Source of the DNA: Rostrohypoxylon terebratum | Lineage: Eukaryota > Ascomycota > Sordariomycetes > Xylariales > Hypoxylaceae | Length of the DNA stretch: 64,000 nucleotides | NCBI GenBank assembly: GCA_022497145.1 | Contig: MU385882.1 | Location: forward strand, 248,001 to 312,000 | Reading direction: 5' to 3' | Shown: positions 10,918-21,100 of the stretch, one piece after another | Position numbering within the stretch: the first letter of the stretch is position 1 | Layout: every line of letters begins with the position of its first letter | Position numbers and translations under genes: made by a program | Notes under the pieces: generated by a model | Database searches by the model: none | The model's input: the letters and a program-made list of their open reading frames with translations, nothing else | What the model was told of the DNA's origin: nothing

Positions 10918-12329
10918 ATGGCGGCCCACACGATCGAGGAGTTGAGCGAGATCATCTCCCGCAACTCTGCAAAGCTCTCAGTTGCGCTGAAGAATCAGGG
11001 CGTTGATTCACCTACCGTGAATGATACAGAAACAAGGCCTAACTTCGGGTCGTTCGATCTGAAGGCGACTTTGGAACTTGCTGATGCCGCCCGTGAACTT
11101 GAAGCCCTCGTCATGGGCCCCCCAAAGATGCTCACGTATATGGCAGTTATCGTAAGTTGAAATCAGAACTCATGATTCAGGTTTATATGTTGATCTCAAA
11201 TAGTATCATGACGTTGTTTCGCTAGGAGCACTCCTCGAGTTCAACATCCCCGCTCTTGTGCCGTTTGAGGGGACCGTGAGTATATCAGATCTGGCCTCGA
11301 AAAGCGGTCTCTCGGAAGACAAATTAACACGTTTCATACGTTACGCCGCCACCAATTTCATCTTCTGTGAGCCTTCGCCGGGTGTAATTGGTCACACGGC
11401 AGCATCTGCCCACCTTGCGCGGGATCCCGCATTCTGCAATTTCCTCCGTTGGCTCACGGTTGATCTCGCAGCCGTCCAAGCTTCTATCCCAGCCACGGCC
11501 AAGGAATGGCCCCAAAGCGAGAAGATGAATGAGTGTGCCGTTAATTTTGCGTCTGGGACAGACGGCAATTTTTGGCAGTGGATGACCAGAGACTCCCAGC
11601 GCCAAATGCGATTCCACCAAGCCATCGCGGGGTTTGCAGGTGGCGGCAGTGGCTTAAAGGGTAGATCCTTGGATGTCGAAGCGTATCCGTGGGTTGAGAC
11701 ATTAGGGCCCAAAGCCATGATTGTGGATGTCGGTGGCGGCTGTGAGTTCTAATCTTTCTCTGCCATCTTTCCCCACCTCTACTTCAGTGACTGAGTCCTA
11801 ATAATATGCAGCTGGCTACTTTTCGCGCGCTCTTGCATTAGCCTATCCGGAGTTCACCATCACAGTACAAGACCGTGCGACCGCCTTCGCATCTTCGGCT
11901 TCTCAGCCTGATAACCCGCTGAATCTTCAGTTCCAAGAACACGATTTCTTCACGCCCCAGCCATTACGTGGCGCCGATGCGTACTTCTTACGGCATATCT
12001 TACACGACTGGCCCCGCGCCGAAGCCGTCTTGATCCTCCGCGCCCTCTTACCAGCTTTGAAACCAGGCGCTCGAGTATTAATTTCGGAGCACCAAATGCC
12101 CGGTGGCGAGCGGGGCGAGTCGCTCCTCGAAGAAAAGATGACGCGCCAGGTAGATATGCAGATGATGGGCGTGTTCAACTCTAAAGAAAGGAGCGCGGAG
12201 GAATTCGCCGCGCTATTCCAGGAGGCGGACGAGAAGCTAAAATTTCGGGCCAAATACCAGATTCCGGGGGATAAGAAGAGCTACATCTTTGAAGCGGTTT
12301 GGGAGGGTGATGCCCAACTTTCGAATTGA
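10918..12329 (+). CDS. SAM-dependent O-methyltransferase (plant COMT-type family)
   Basis: Three exons, 10918..11151, 11204..11741 and 11812..12329, encode 429 aa. The introns are 52 and 70 nt (GTAAGT...TAG and GTGAGT...CAG), phases 0 and 1. The N-terminal half is a winged-helix dimerisation region (VSISDLASKSGLSEDKL). The catalytic half has SAM motif I VDVGGGSGYF at about 252-261, partly created by the second splice, then LRHILHDWP, whose His at about 322 matches the catalytic base position of the family, then LISEHQMPGG. The length and layout match the sterigmatocystin/aflatoxin-type O-methyltransferases that methylate phenolic hydroxyls of secondary metabolites. The ATG at 10918 opens a natural N-terminus; an in-frame TTG at 10903 is unlikely to be used. 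The substrate is unknown, and no polyketide synthase is in the window. Confidence 0.92.
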
Positions 12330-12420
12330 TTGCAATATTTGTTGAGATAGTGTATTTGTACAGGGTCTTGCTAATGTCTGAGCATTTGTAGATACCTATT
12401 TGTTAAGAACAGAGCCGGTT

Positions 12421-13314
12421 TTATGGGAATACGCTTGTTAAAACACCACCATAGTCCGTGTACGAAGACCCCATCTTCTCGATATCATAGTCGTTCCAAT
12501 ACCCACCTCCAGCTAGCGTAGTCTGCGCAACCCAGCCCTGGAACCTAGATTTTGCCTGTGCGGAAGTGACACCTTGCGACGGTTTCGAGTCGTTTGTAAC
12601 CCACACGAGAGGCACAACCTTCAGACCGAAAGTGGTTTGCCAACTTGCGGGATTGTTCCCTGCTCCGCCGTCATAGCACTGCAAATACACCCTATCCAAC
12701 AGCAGGTTCGGCTCGGAGAGACCCTGGTTCGCTTGCGTCTTGAGAGAAACCCAGAAATTCGTGTTGGTGTATGGCGCAATCGTGTATTTGTATCCTGCGT
12801 TGCCAAGCATTTTTGCAAACGCGACCGTGCTCGAGACGTCGTATATGGACTCATCGTCGTTGTTTACAGCATCGAGATCCCAGGCCTCCTTGAGCGCCGC
12901 GAAGTTGCGGTATAAAGGCGTGTTTGATCCGGTTCCGGGGGATTGGACAAGGTCCTTGACGTGCTGGGAGTTCATCGAAATCTCAACCCGGTTGACTCCT
13001 GTGTTGCCAGTCTTGAATGAACGGACCTTCTCAGATAAGGCGTCGCCACCGACATAGCTACCATTTGTGGCGATAAGGACGTCGGAACTTCCCGGCGTGT
13101 TTGAGTAATACATGATGCCGCCATCATCTAGGATGCCGACTCCGAATATGATGAGCGAGTTGAAGCCAGATGTCTTCAGAGCCGTAGTGTTTGATTTTAA
13201 CACATCCTTGAACAGGTATATGGCCCTTATGGATGTATCCGCGAGGGGAGCAGCGGTGACTTGTTGCAGGACGAACCCTGATATTAGGGCTTTTGCTAGC
13301 GAAAGGCACTTCAT
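12421..13314 (-). CDS. Secreted GH18-like TIM-barrel protein
   Basis: A single exon encodes 297 aa. It starts with a signal peptide (KALISGFVLQQVTAAPLAD; cleavage likely around residue 22). The mature part has strand-helix periodicity of a TIM barrel, with VEISMNSQHV, WDLDAVNNDDESIYD, YTIAPYTNTNFW and VYLQCYDGGAGNNP. These resemble GH18 chitinase-like proteins of fungi, in which the acidic strand-4 motif is altered: DLDAVNNDDE stands where DxxDxDxE is expected. It may therefore bind rather than cut a chitin-like or glycan ligand. Some database entries for this family carry misleading coagulation-factor labels. It lies 92 bp from the 3' end of the O-methyltransferase, convergent. The product is extracellular or in the cell wall by inference. 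Confidence 0.7.
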   Translation of the reverse strand: MKCLSLAKALISGFVLQQVTAAPLADTSIRAIYLFKDVLKSNTTALKTSGFNSLIIFGVGILDDGGIMYYSNTPGSSDVLIATNGSYVGGDALSEKVRSFKTGNTGVNRVEISMNSQHVKDLVQSPGTGSNTPLYRNFAALKEAWDLDAVNNDDESIYDVSSTVAFAKMLGNAGYKYTIAPYTNTNFWVSLKTQANQGLSEPNLLLDRVYLQCYDGGAGNNPASWQTTFGLKVVPLVWVTNDSKPSQGVTSAQAKSRFQGWVAQTTLAGGGYWNDYDIEKMGSSYTDYGGVLTSVFP

Positions 13315-14312
13315 TCTTCCAGGATTATATGCCTATATGATCTCTTAGCGATGAAAAGGTATAGCTCTCTCTTTGTTAAGAGGATGAGTTGTGGTTAGCA
13401 TTTTGAGTTACTTCACACTCCCTTCGGGTCATTCATATATTAATCTCTATTTCGCCCGCCGGGAGATCCAGGCTATAGCAGGCCATACGGAAGAACTGTT
13501 TTCTTGATCTATAGTCACATCGTCGGTAAAATGGGGCGATAGGTCTCGCTGAGGTTGCATTGCAACTAGTAAATACGAGCAACCTTCCAATCCAGGCTGG
13601 CTCCGCGGCTAAAGTACCATAACATAGATACCTTCGTTTAGGCCAAATTTCCCATGAATAAGACATGGTAATCAGTCTACATGACATTGATATGGTTGCT
13701 ACATCCAAAGTCAACATCCGATTTGAGTGTTCCCGTACTTACCCCTTTTATAGAACCACTTTCCTATAGCCTCCGTACAATACACTTTAAATCAACTACC
13801 TTTCCTATCCTCGAATGCATATGCATAGATCGCTCCATTGTTCATAGATACATACATTCATGATGATTATAAACCAAAACCCATTATAAACTAACGATAG
13901 CATACTGTAAGTATGGTAGGTGTTATATTTGTTTCAAATGGCCAGTTATTCACTGTCAATCCATACCGTGGACGCATATGCCTATAAGCAATTGTATTTT
14001 GAGATGGACAGTGTAACATTGGATGGATCTCCTGTTCAACACAGTATTATGACGTAATATGCCGTTATATCAACAAGTGCTCACAAACATTCTCCAGCAC
14101 CCTTCAAAATCCTTAAGAGAACAAACAAACTCAAATTAGGACCTAGGTAACATCAATTATTCGAGTTCAAGCATTTACCATCATCAAAAGATTGATTCCT
14201 TACCTAAGGTCTATAAACGAGCCCGTAAACACCAGGTGATAGATCATCAAGTCTTTTCAAAAGCTACTATCCTATTCATTATTCACCGCTTCACCCCTTC
14301 ACCCCACCAAAG
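13315..14312. other. Intergenic, divergent promoter region
   Basis: About 1 kb of AT-rich sequence between two divergently transcribed genes, with no supported gene. Short open frames at 13433-13717 and 13681-13863 lack coding character. The last 120 bp before 14313 are pyrimidine-rich, as is usual for fungal leaders. Confidence 0.55.
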
Positions 14313-14777
14313 ATGTCCCACCACAAACGCGCCGACCTGCTCCAAGCAGCAACATCCTTCTGCACCAGCTTCGCGGAGAAGAAGCCCCTCGACGAGATCC
14401 TGAGCCACTTCTCCCCATCGCCAGACACCCTCGCGTACGAGCACGGGCTACGACAGCTCGCGCCGTTCCTGGGGCGGGAGTTCCGCGGGCGCAAGGGCGT
14501 GCGGACGTACTTCGAGCTGCTAGCGCGGCACCTGCGCTACGAGGCCATGAGCTTCGCGGACTACGTCGTGGACGCGGCCGAGAACCGGGTCGCGGTGCGG
14601 GGCACGGCGAAGTTCACGTGGGTTGCTACGGGGGAGAGTTGGGATGAGGTGTTCGCGTACGCGCTTATGTTCGATGAGGAGGGGAAGGTGTTGCGGTATG
14701 AGATTTGGGCGGATTCCGGGGCGGCTTATCTCGCGAGTAAGGGACTGCTGCAGGAGTTGAGGGATGGCCACATATAG
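14313..14777 (+). CDS. SnoaL-like / NTF2-like fold small protein
   Basis: A single exon of 154 aa starts ATGTCCCACC behind a CT-rich leader. The sequence has the SnoaL/NTF2-like pattern: N-terminal helices (LLQAATSFCTSFAEKKPLDE, then ILSHFS), GRKGVRTYFELLARHL, then curved strands ending VLRYEIWADSGAAYLAS. Fungal members are often small cyclases, isomerases or dehydratases in polyketide or meroterpenoid clusters, but many have no known reaction. The 5' half is strikingly GC-rich compared with the flanks. It is divergent from the GH18-like gene, and the membrane-protein gene lies 0.4 kb downstream on the other strand. Confidence 0.8.
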   Translation: MSHHKRADLLQAATSFCTSFAEKKPLDEILSHFSPSPDTLAYEHGLRQLAPFLGREFRGRKGVRTYFELLARHLRYEAMSFADYVVDAAENRVAVRGTAKFTWVATGESWDEVFAYALMFDEEGKVLRYEIWADSGAAYLASKGLLQELRDGHI

Positions 14778-15173
14778 TAGGTTGGTAAGGTTGGGTCTAG
14801 GGAGCTAGAATGACGGTTGTCGCACAGATAGGGAGATTGAGTGATGGGGAGGTAGAAATCATGAGATAACTCAAAGTGTAATGAGCCGCGATTCCATAGC
14901 TAGGTCTAAAGACATACGAGCCCAACAAGTTTCATCCCAATTCCCAATTCCATAGAACCTGTTACATCCACATTACCCAATGTCCCTCTATATCCATCCA
15001 ATGTCAAACAACTTGACAATTACCTATTTGAGAGTGAAGGCCTTTTTCATAGATCCCTCTAAGTGATCTCCCCCGATTTTATCCACGGGTGATATCCGTA
15101 TATCCCCAGCCACCTTATTTTAACAATCCCCGTCTCTTCCGGCCTTCCTAGATTTTGCACCATATATTTCCCA
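14778..15173. other. Convergent 3' intergenic
   Basis: About 0.4 kb between two converging genes, mostly AT-rich. It presumably contains both polyadenylation regions. No gene is seen. Confidence 0.6.
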
Positions 15174-16530
15174 TTACTTGGTCTTCTCCTCGATAGCAAC
15201 TTTGCTCTCTCCTTCCCTGACAAGCTCATCACGGTCCCAGATCAGAGCGATAGCCGCCGCACTAGGACCGCCAATAAGTGTCCAGAAGATAGTAGTGCCA
15301 AGAGACTTCGCAAGAGAGCGTCCAGAAGTCGTAATGTGTAGGTACAGTGCCCACAGCAACACAGTCGTGTTACCAGTGTACAAGTCGTACTTGAGGAAAT
15401 TGATGACAAGGGGGGCGAGATCGCCCGGTCCGTAGTTCAGTGGGTTGAGGGACGGCGGAGAGAAGATGGAGTGGGGCACAAATGTGCGGAAGAAGGTAAC
15501 TTGAGAGAGCACGGGAGCGAGCTTAGGAAATGCGGAGGCGAGGGTCTCGCGGAGCGGAGTGGGGAGGAGGGAGATCGCTAAGATGGGGAGGTGGGTCACG
15601 GCGCTGAGGGTCAGGCCGTACTGGTACACGCCGGATACAGCCACCATGAAGCCGTTACCCGGTGTGGTTGGTTTACCCTGAGCATCCTGTGGGGTGAGGC
15701 TTCCGAATAGGAAGTAGCAAGCATTATGGAGGACATCTAGGATGAGTATCGTCCACTATGAAAGGGAAATGGTTAGCTAGAATTGAAGTGATGATCTGCA
15801 TGATACGCACCAGAGGAAACGCTTGCCAGAACGCAATCCAATTATAGTGAGTGGCAGCACTATGGTGGAGAAGCGCAGGTAAGCTCATAACAATAGTAGG
15901 CACGACAAGCCCCAGAGTCACGGCCAAGGGTATGAGAGCGAGGTCCCAGAGATACACGAACAGGCTCTGGCGCGCAGCGTCGCCTTTGCTCTTAGCATCC
16001 TTGCTGCTCAATTTCGCAATAGGCGACGTGAAGATGTGGAGTGTAAGGTAGAGCGGCACGATGAAGGTCCAAGTCAAATTCTGGAAAGCAATGCCAGCTG
16101 TCCCAATCCAGCTCACAATACGTCCACGGTTTCCGGACCTTCGGCCTTCGAGAACGAGCAAAGTCCACCCGGCGGCAAATTGGGCCATGCCCCAGACATA
16201 GAAAGCCGTGACTTCCCAGCCAGCGCCACCGTCGTCAATTAGCGATGCGAAAAATGCTACAAGCACCGCTAAATATTTGTCTAGCCCTGCTATGCCAGTA
16301 AAGACACGTTTAAAGGGAGTCGGAGCGCCGATAATTTCGGCGCCCCCTCCAACCACTTCTCGCAGTACTTTTCCAAGGCCATTTGTGCTCATCTGGCCTA
16401 TGGAAGCGCGGAATCCAAAGACTGAGAGTCCGGCGAAAAGCGCTGCGAGCGCCAATTTCCCTAAGGGAGCCTTACTCAAGGGTTAGTTCTTTCCATGACA
16501 TCCGGGGTAGAGTTGACACAGCCTTACCAT
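15174..16530 (-). CDS. Polytopic membrane protein, about 414 aa
   Basis: I assemble complement(15174..15755, 15811..16470, 16528..16530). The first coding exon is only the ATG, followed at once by GTAAGG; a 57-nt intron with a CTAAC branch point ends in AAG. The second intron is 55 nt. All phases are 0. The alternative of starting inside exon 2 would need a TTG codon. The protein has roughly nine or ten hydrophobic segments (for example LALAALFAGLSVFGF, FYVWGMAQFAAGWTLLVLE, WDLALIPLAVTLGLVVPTIV) and ends TTIFWTLIGGPSAAAIALIW followed by a charged tail. I do not recognise a characterised family; similar proteins occur in fungal metabolite loci, so transporter or membrane cyclase are guesses. 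It faces the SnoaL-like gene. Confidence 0.8.
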
Positions 16531-16986
16531 GATGGATGGTATGTTTAGGTAGTTACCTAGTTAAGTTGTACGAATTTTGATAAACGAAGTCGAATTAGAC
16601 AATGTGTCCAGCTAGGACCAAAAAAAAGGGTTTCTAGGCTTCCATTTGCTATAAAAACGAAGGAAGGGAGCCCCGGAGTTTGGTAATCAATAAATCAACA
16701 GGAGCCCTGCACTCTGGAGGTAAGCACGCAAACAGAGCTTATCGTCTTCCGAGGTAAGTGGAGCAATATTTCCTAATGAGGCAGTAAGGTTGCACTGCCA
16801 AGAAGGAGGGGTCAAGCCACAATGCAACTACGGACGACGTGGCTTAAGCCCTCTTGGCCCCTAACAATTCAAGGTTTCTCCCGCTCAACTTTGTGGAATA
16901 CTTCGATGAAATATCAGTAACAACCTTGGAACTTGATCTATTGTGCTTCTCTAAATTAACATCAAGATCGTGTGATCCGGCGAACA
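16531..16986. other. Intergenic
   Basis: Between the 5' end of the membrane-protein gene and the 3' end of the HET-s-like gene, both on the minus strand. It contains an A-run near 16619. No gene is seen. Confidence 0.55.
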
Positions 16987-17796
16987 CTATGACCAGAAAT
17001 CATCCTTTTCAACATACACATCTCCATTGCGAACTCGCGAGGATCCGGCCACTCTCTGATAAGCAATATTCAGGCTTCGTCCAACCGGCACTGAACCAGA
17101 GGATCCCCGTATGAACGTGTGTCCGTTCTGGACATGCGCGTTTTCTTCCACTAACTGGTCTCCATAATGATGGCCTTGTGTCTCTAGAGAGTTGATCGCC
17201 TTTTGGAAATTCTCATCGATGCCTTGTACAGACAATTGTAAGCACTGGATAGCAGATTGCTGATCAGCGACGGCTGTGCTAAGCTGTTTCACTTCCTCTA
17301 CAGCTAGCGCCAGCTCTTTTTCGGGCATCGGGAATAGTTGATGCAACAGGTCTATCAACGATGTAATATCCTCGATGAGCTGCATAGAATGGTCTCTATT
17401 ATAGATCACCCATTGCGCGATCTTCACTCCGCCGACCTTGGTCTTCTTGCATCGATGCATGATTATTTCTTTGATCTTCTTATCTAAAGAGAACAAGTTC
17501 CTGTCAGATTGTGTCGTATCACCTGCTGGGCGGTTTTCGTCTTGCTCGGTGTTAGAGGCTTGGTACTTCTTTGCCAAATTATCCGATTTCTGAAGAAGCT
17601 TGAGGATTTGATATAGAGCGTCTTTTGTGGTTTTGAATTCACCAGTAGCCGTTACTGTGCCGTTGAATCGTGGGTCATCGTAGAACTGAAGAGCTTCTGC
17701 CCAACGCGCGAGTCGCAATTCTAGCATTCGCAGACGTAGTTGGAATGTCTGAAAGTCGGATCCAAAACGACGCCCAATCCGAATGGGTAACATCAT
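16987..17796 (-). CDS. HET-s-like protein: truncated HeLo domain plus two-repeat amyloid (prion-forming) domain
   Basis: The 269-aa frame opens directly at RIGRRFGSDFQTFQLRLRML, followed by RWAEALQFYDDPRF. In HeLo proteins this segment normally begins near residue 30. The preceding hydrophobic first helix is not encoded upstream: the frame reaches back to about 17880 with unrelated sequence, and no splice acceptor fits. After the helical body and a coiled-coil-like stretch (EEVKQLSTAVADQQSAIQCL) comes a tail with the two HET-s pseudo-repeats. R1 is at about 212-228 (EENAHVQNGHTF), R2 at about 243-261 (GSSRVRNGDVYV), and the end is an aromatic DDFWS. In the known family this tail folds as a beta-solenoid amyloid and triggers the HeLo domain in cell death. 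Here the missing helix suggests a non-lethal variant or a decaying copy. Its neighbour is the DUF6603-like giant, not the usual NLR partner. Confidence 0.8.
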   Translation of the reverse strand: MMLPIRIGRRFGSDFQTFQLRLRMLELRLARWAEALQFYDDPRFNGTVTATGEFKTTKDALYQILKLLQKSDNLAKKYQASNTEQDENRPAGDTTQSDRNLFSLDKKIKEIIMHRCKKTKVGGVKIAQWVIYNRDHSMQLIEDITSLIDLLHQLFPMPEKELALAVEEVKQLSTAVADQQSAIQCLQLSVQGIDENFQKAINSLETQGHHYGDQLVEENAHVQNGHTFIRGSSGSVPVGRSLNIAYQRVAGSSRVRNGDVYVEKDDFWS

Positions 17797-18195
17797 CCTC
17801 TCTCCTGTTCGTGAGGGTCACAAACCAATCTGTAGATTATACGCCAAAGTACTGGTGTTTTAACCCCGCTATTTGAAAATGTTTTTCATACCCAATGTAT
17901 GCCTTAAGTTTACTTTAAGTTTAGTTAAGAATATAACCTATGTCGTACTTACTTAAGTAATTACCTAGTACCAGTTAATGTTATTTTTTGATGTCACATA
18001 TTGTTGGTGGTGTTACGTAATCGAGGGTTTAAGAAGGGAATTTCATGTTTTAGATTTGAAGTTTAAATCTTAAGATAAACAACATCTTTTTCATCCTCAT
18101 CAAGATGTACCTGCTAAGTTTTATCTTCCATTACTACTAGGTACTAGGTAGGTAGAAATATCCATCAAAGATATGCATCGCACCTTGTCTAAGGC
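17797..18195. other. Intergenic between HET-s-like and DUF6603-like genes
   Basis: About 0.4 kb of AT-rich sequence with TTAAG-rich words and a TACTAGGTACTAGGTAGGTA block near 18135-18154. I searched it on the minus strand for a missing HeLo first exon and found none. Confidence 0.6.
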
Positions 18196-21100
18196 TTACC
18201 ATGATTGCAATGGTGTTGTCATCATAGGGGCAGCCACAAAAAGCTCATTAAATCGCTTATCCAGCATTCTAGGCATCCGGGCAAAGGTCGACAGCGCACT
18301 GTTCCACTGGAACGCCTCCACCCAAGATTCTACAAACTGAGTCTGAACATCCCTCGATTCCTCAACGACTTCTCTCTCTTGGCCACCTTCCGTTGAGGTT
18401 TCTTTATCATAATCATCGGTATTCCATGCCGGTGTCTTCCACTTGTCGTGTACGGCGGTCCATTGCTCTGATGGGACTATGGTTGGTTGATCGGGCTTCC
18501 AGTCAGGACTGGAGTCTTCTTCCGATGGAAATCCTTTCTCCGCGTCGATTTCTTGGAGCATCGCGTCCATGATGTTGAAGACCGGGAGCCGATCCTGTGA
18601 CATCACCGGTGGCGGGGCCATGAAAAGGACTCCAGTCATTAACCGCATGCCGCTGTCTTTGACCTTGAGAAGGTCATCGATATTATTTCTTCCAGATGAT
18701 GGATCATTTCCGGCACGATCTAATAATTGAGTATCTGTGTCAGCTTTTTGTACAACTGCAGGTCTTACATTTCAGTTTTATGCACGGTTTATGAAACTCA
18801 CATTCTCCCCATAATGCGGTCGGCACGGACTTGTAATCTTGGCTCATCCGCCAAACCTTCGTCTCTTCAGGCTGCGTTATTTTTACTTCGAGGTTCGAAT
18901 CTAGGTGATCCGATCCCGCAAGTCTCATCGGTTTGGCATATATCGAGCCCGTCTTAGATGCGACTGAACCAAGCTCTTTTCCATCCTCGTCGACAAGTTT
19001 TGCGTCGTCGATAACCATTTTGCATCCGACGAGGAATGAAAATGTGCCTCCTCGTACGACCCAAGAGGCGTTTCGACCTCGAGATAGACTCGACTTGTCG
19101 TTGAGCAACCCGCTCTGTGCCAGGAAAGTGTGGCCTTGGTTTTCGGGCTTGCGATTGGTTTTGATAACTTCATTCTCGTCTTCGCCTTCCGCAAGTTCCC
19201 GAATTTTCGAGTCCTCCAGTGCTGCGGTTTGAGATGTCTTACTACTTGTCTGCAGAACAAGCTCGTAAAACTTGTCCAGGTTGATAGCGCTAGTAGTATC
19301 CCTGGAGCCTCCGAAAGCAATATCGAACCGAGCAACCTTGATGTCGACATGGACCTTGCCAGCGAGAGGCGGACCCCAGAGGTAGAGGTCGGCTGACAAT
19401 TCAGCTGATATATGGATATGAATGAAGAGAATATCGAGGTTGAAGCTGACTCCAACACATATACCTGCTTCGGAATAGAAATGGAAGGGTTCGTAGTTGA
19501 TGAGGAAATTGGCAAAGGCATCAAACCAAGCTGCCACCGGACCAGCCGAGAAAGATGCGCGGAGCCTTCCGCCGCCCATGCAGACCTTAGGAGTGATAGC
19601 GAAATATGCCTCACCAGCGATGCTCAAGTTCTTACCCAAGTTCCAGCTAATCCCTAAGCGTTCCGGGTTTGGCCATCCTGTCGGGACATCGAACGCCTGG
19701 TGGTAGCCGCCAAGTGAGAATACGAAGTTGCCGACATTATCTCGATCGGCGTGCGGGGCATCAAACCAATAGTACAACGCGAAGCCTCCCGTGAGATGGC
19801 AATTAGGGTCGAGGATATATGATTTGGGGGAGAGCTGCGCCTCTGCCTTCACGACACCATAGTCGAAGTCTACAACAACCGCAATGCCTAGCTCAACATG
19901 CGCGAGTTTAAAATCAGGCCCAGTGTTAGGAATGTCTACGAGCGCCACGCCGAAAATCCCCAGCTTAATAGCGTTCCCAAATTGCACCACAACCACCGCG
20001 TCTAGCGCGATCATCTGGAACGCATCGATCTTCATGCCAGCGGCAGCCCAAAAGGTGTCGTCATGTGGCGTAAACCATCCACCTTTGCCAGGATCCGTAA
20101 GCTCCTCTAACGCATCTAGTGCGTTGTCCGCGGATCCAAGTTGGGACTGGTCTATGAAAGGGAAGCTCGTGATCTGCGCCGCCGTTGGAACACGGACCTC
20201 CGATTTATAACCAAAACCTCCGGTGACTCCCGATATTTCGGCAAACTCAAGAGTAATGAGAGGTCCGTCAAGCCTGGCGAAGACGAATATGGATGTGAAC
20301 GGATCCGCACCCTTGGGCTTTGCCTCGCCGTAAAATCCTGCTGCCTCTAGCTGATAAGGCGTCCAGCCCACGATGAGGCCTCCTGCGTAAGAGTTCAAGG
20401 TAGAGGTTTGACTATGTCGAATAATACCGGCGATCGTAAGCGGCTTTCGTTCAAAGGCAACCGCAAATCCTTCTAGGCTAGGAGGCAGAAGTGTCGCTTG
20501 CTTGAGATCAAGGTTTGTAAGTCCCAAGTTAATGCTAAAACCAAGCAAAGAGAGGCCGGCCGGTCCCAGCTCCATTCTGGCGTTAAAGCTGATATGTAGC
20601 ACCTTATCTTCGTATTTGAGGCCAATTCCACTGATTGAAAGTGGCCCTGATGTCTTCTTGAATGGGGCGGAAGCATTGGTTCCATCCGAATCGGATTTCT
20701 CTTCATCTCCTGCCGCGGACAGATAATGGCCTGACCGAATCGCTCGTCTCTGCCTCTTTCTCTTGTTGGTTTTGGATTGTACAGCTTGTCTCTTAAACTC
20801 ATAGTCGAGGAGACATTCCCTGACGCCTTTGTCATCTTTGACTACGATTGTGAGATGAGATCCAGCTTCCAAAAGTATATCATCCTTGCTCGGTGTTTTC
20901 GTCTTGTCCTTCGCTATCAGAGGATGCTCTTCCATGATTGGATTGAGATTGAGGTCAGTGATGTCTTGGCGAGTGAGACCCGGCATTCGAGACCCTTTCT
21001 GCTTGCTTGAATCCTGGATCCACATATAGTACATTTCGTCAAATGGCTGCGTGAGATTTCCGACGAGTGGGATGTCGACCGCCGGTACTGCGGTGAGCGC

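Noticed and set aside
17797..18190. Possible first exon of the HET-s-like gene
   Set aside because: No hydrophobic HeLo-type helix in any frame and no acceptor that would join at RIGRRFG.
18740..18801. Coding end ...CKTCSCTKS* of the DUF6603-like frame
   Set aside because: It reads through a GTGAGT donor. Splicing to 18719 gives LWGEYRAGNDPSSGRN and a family-like C-terminus.
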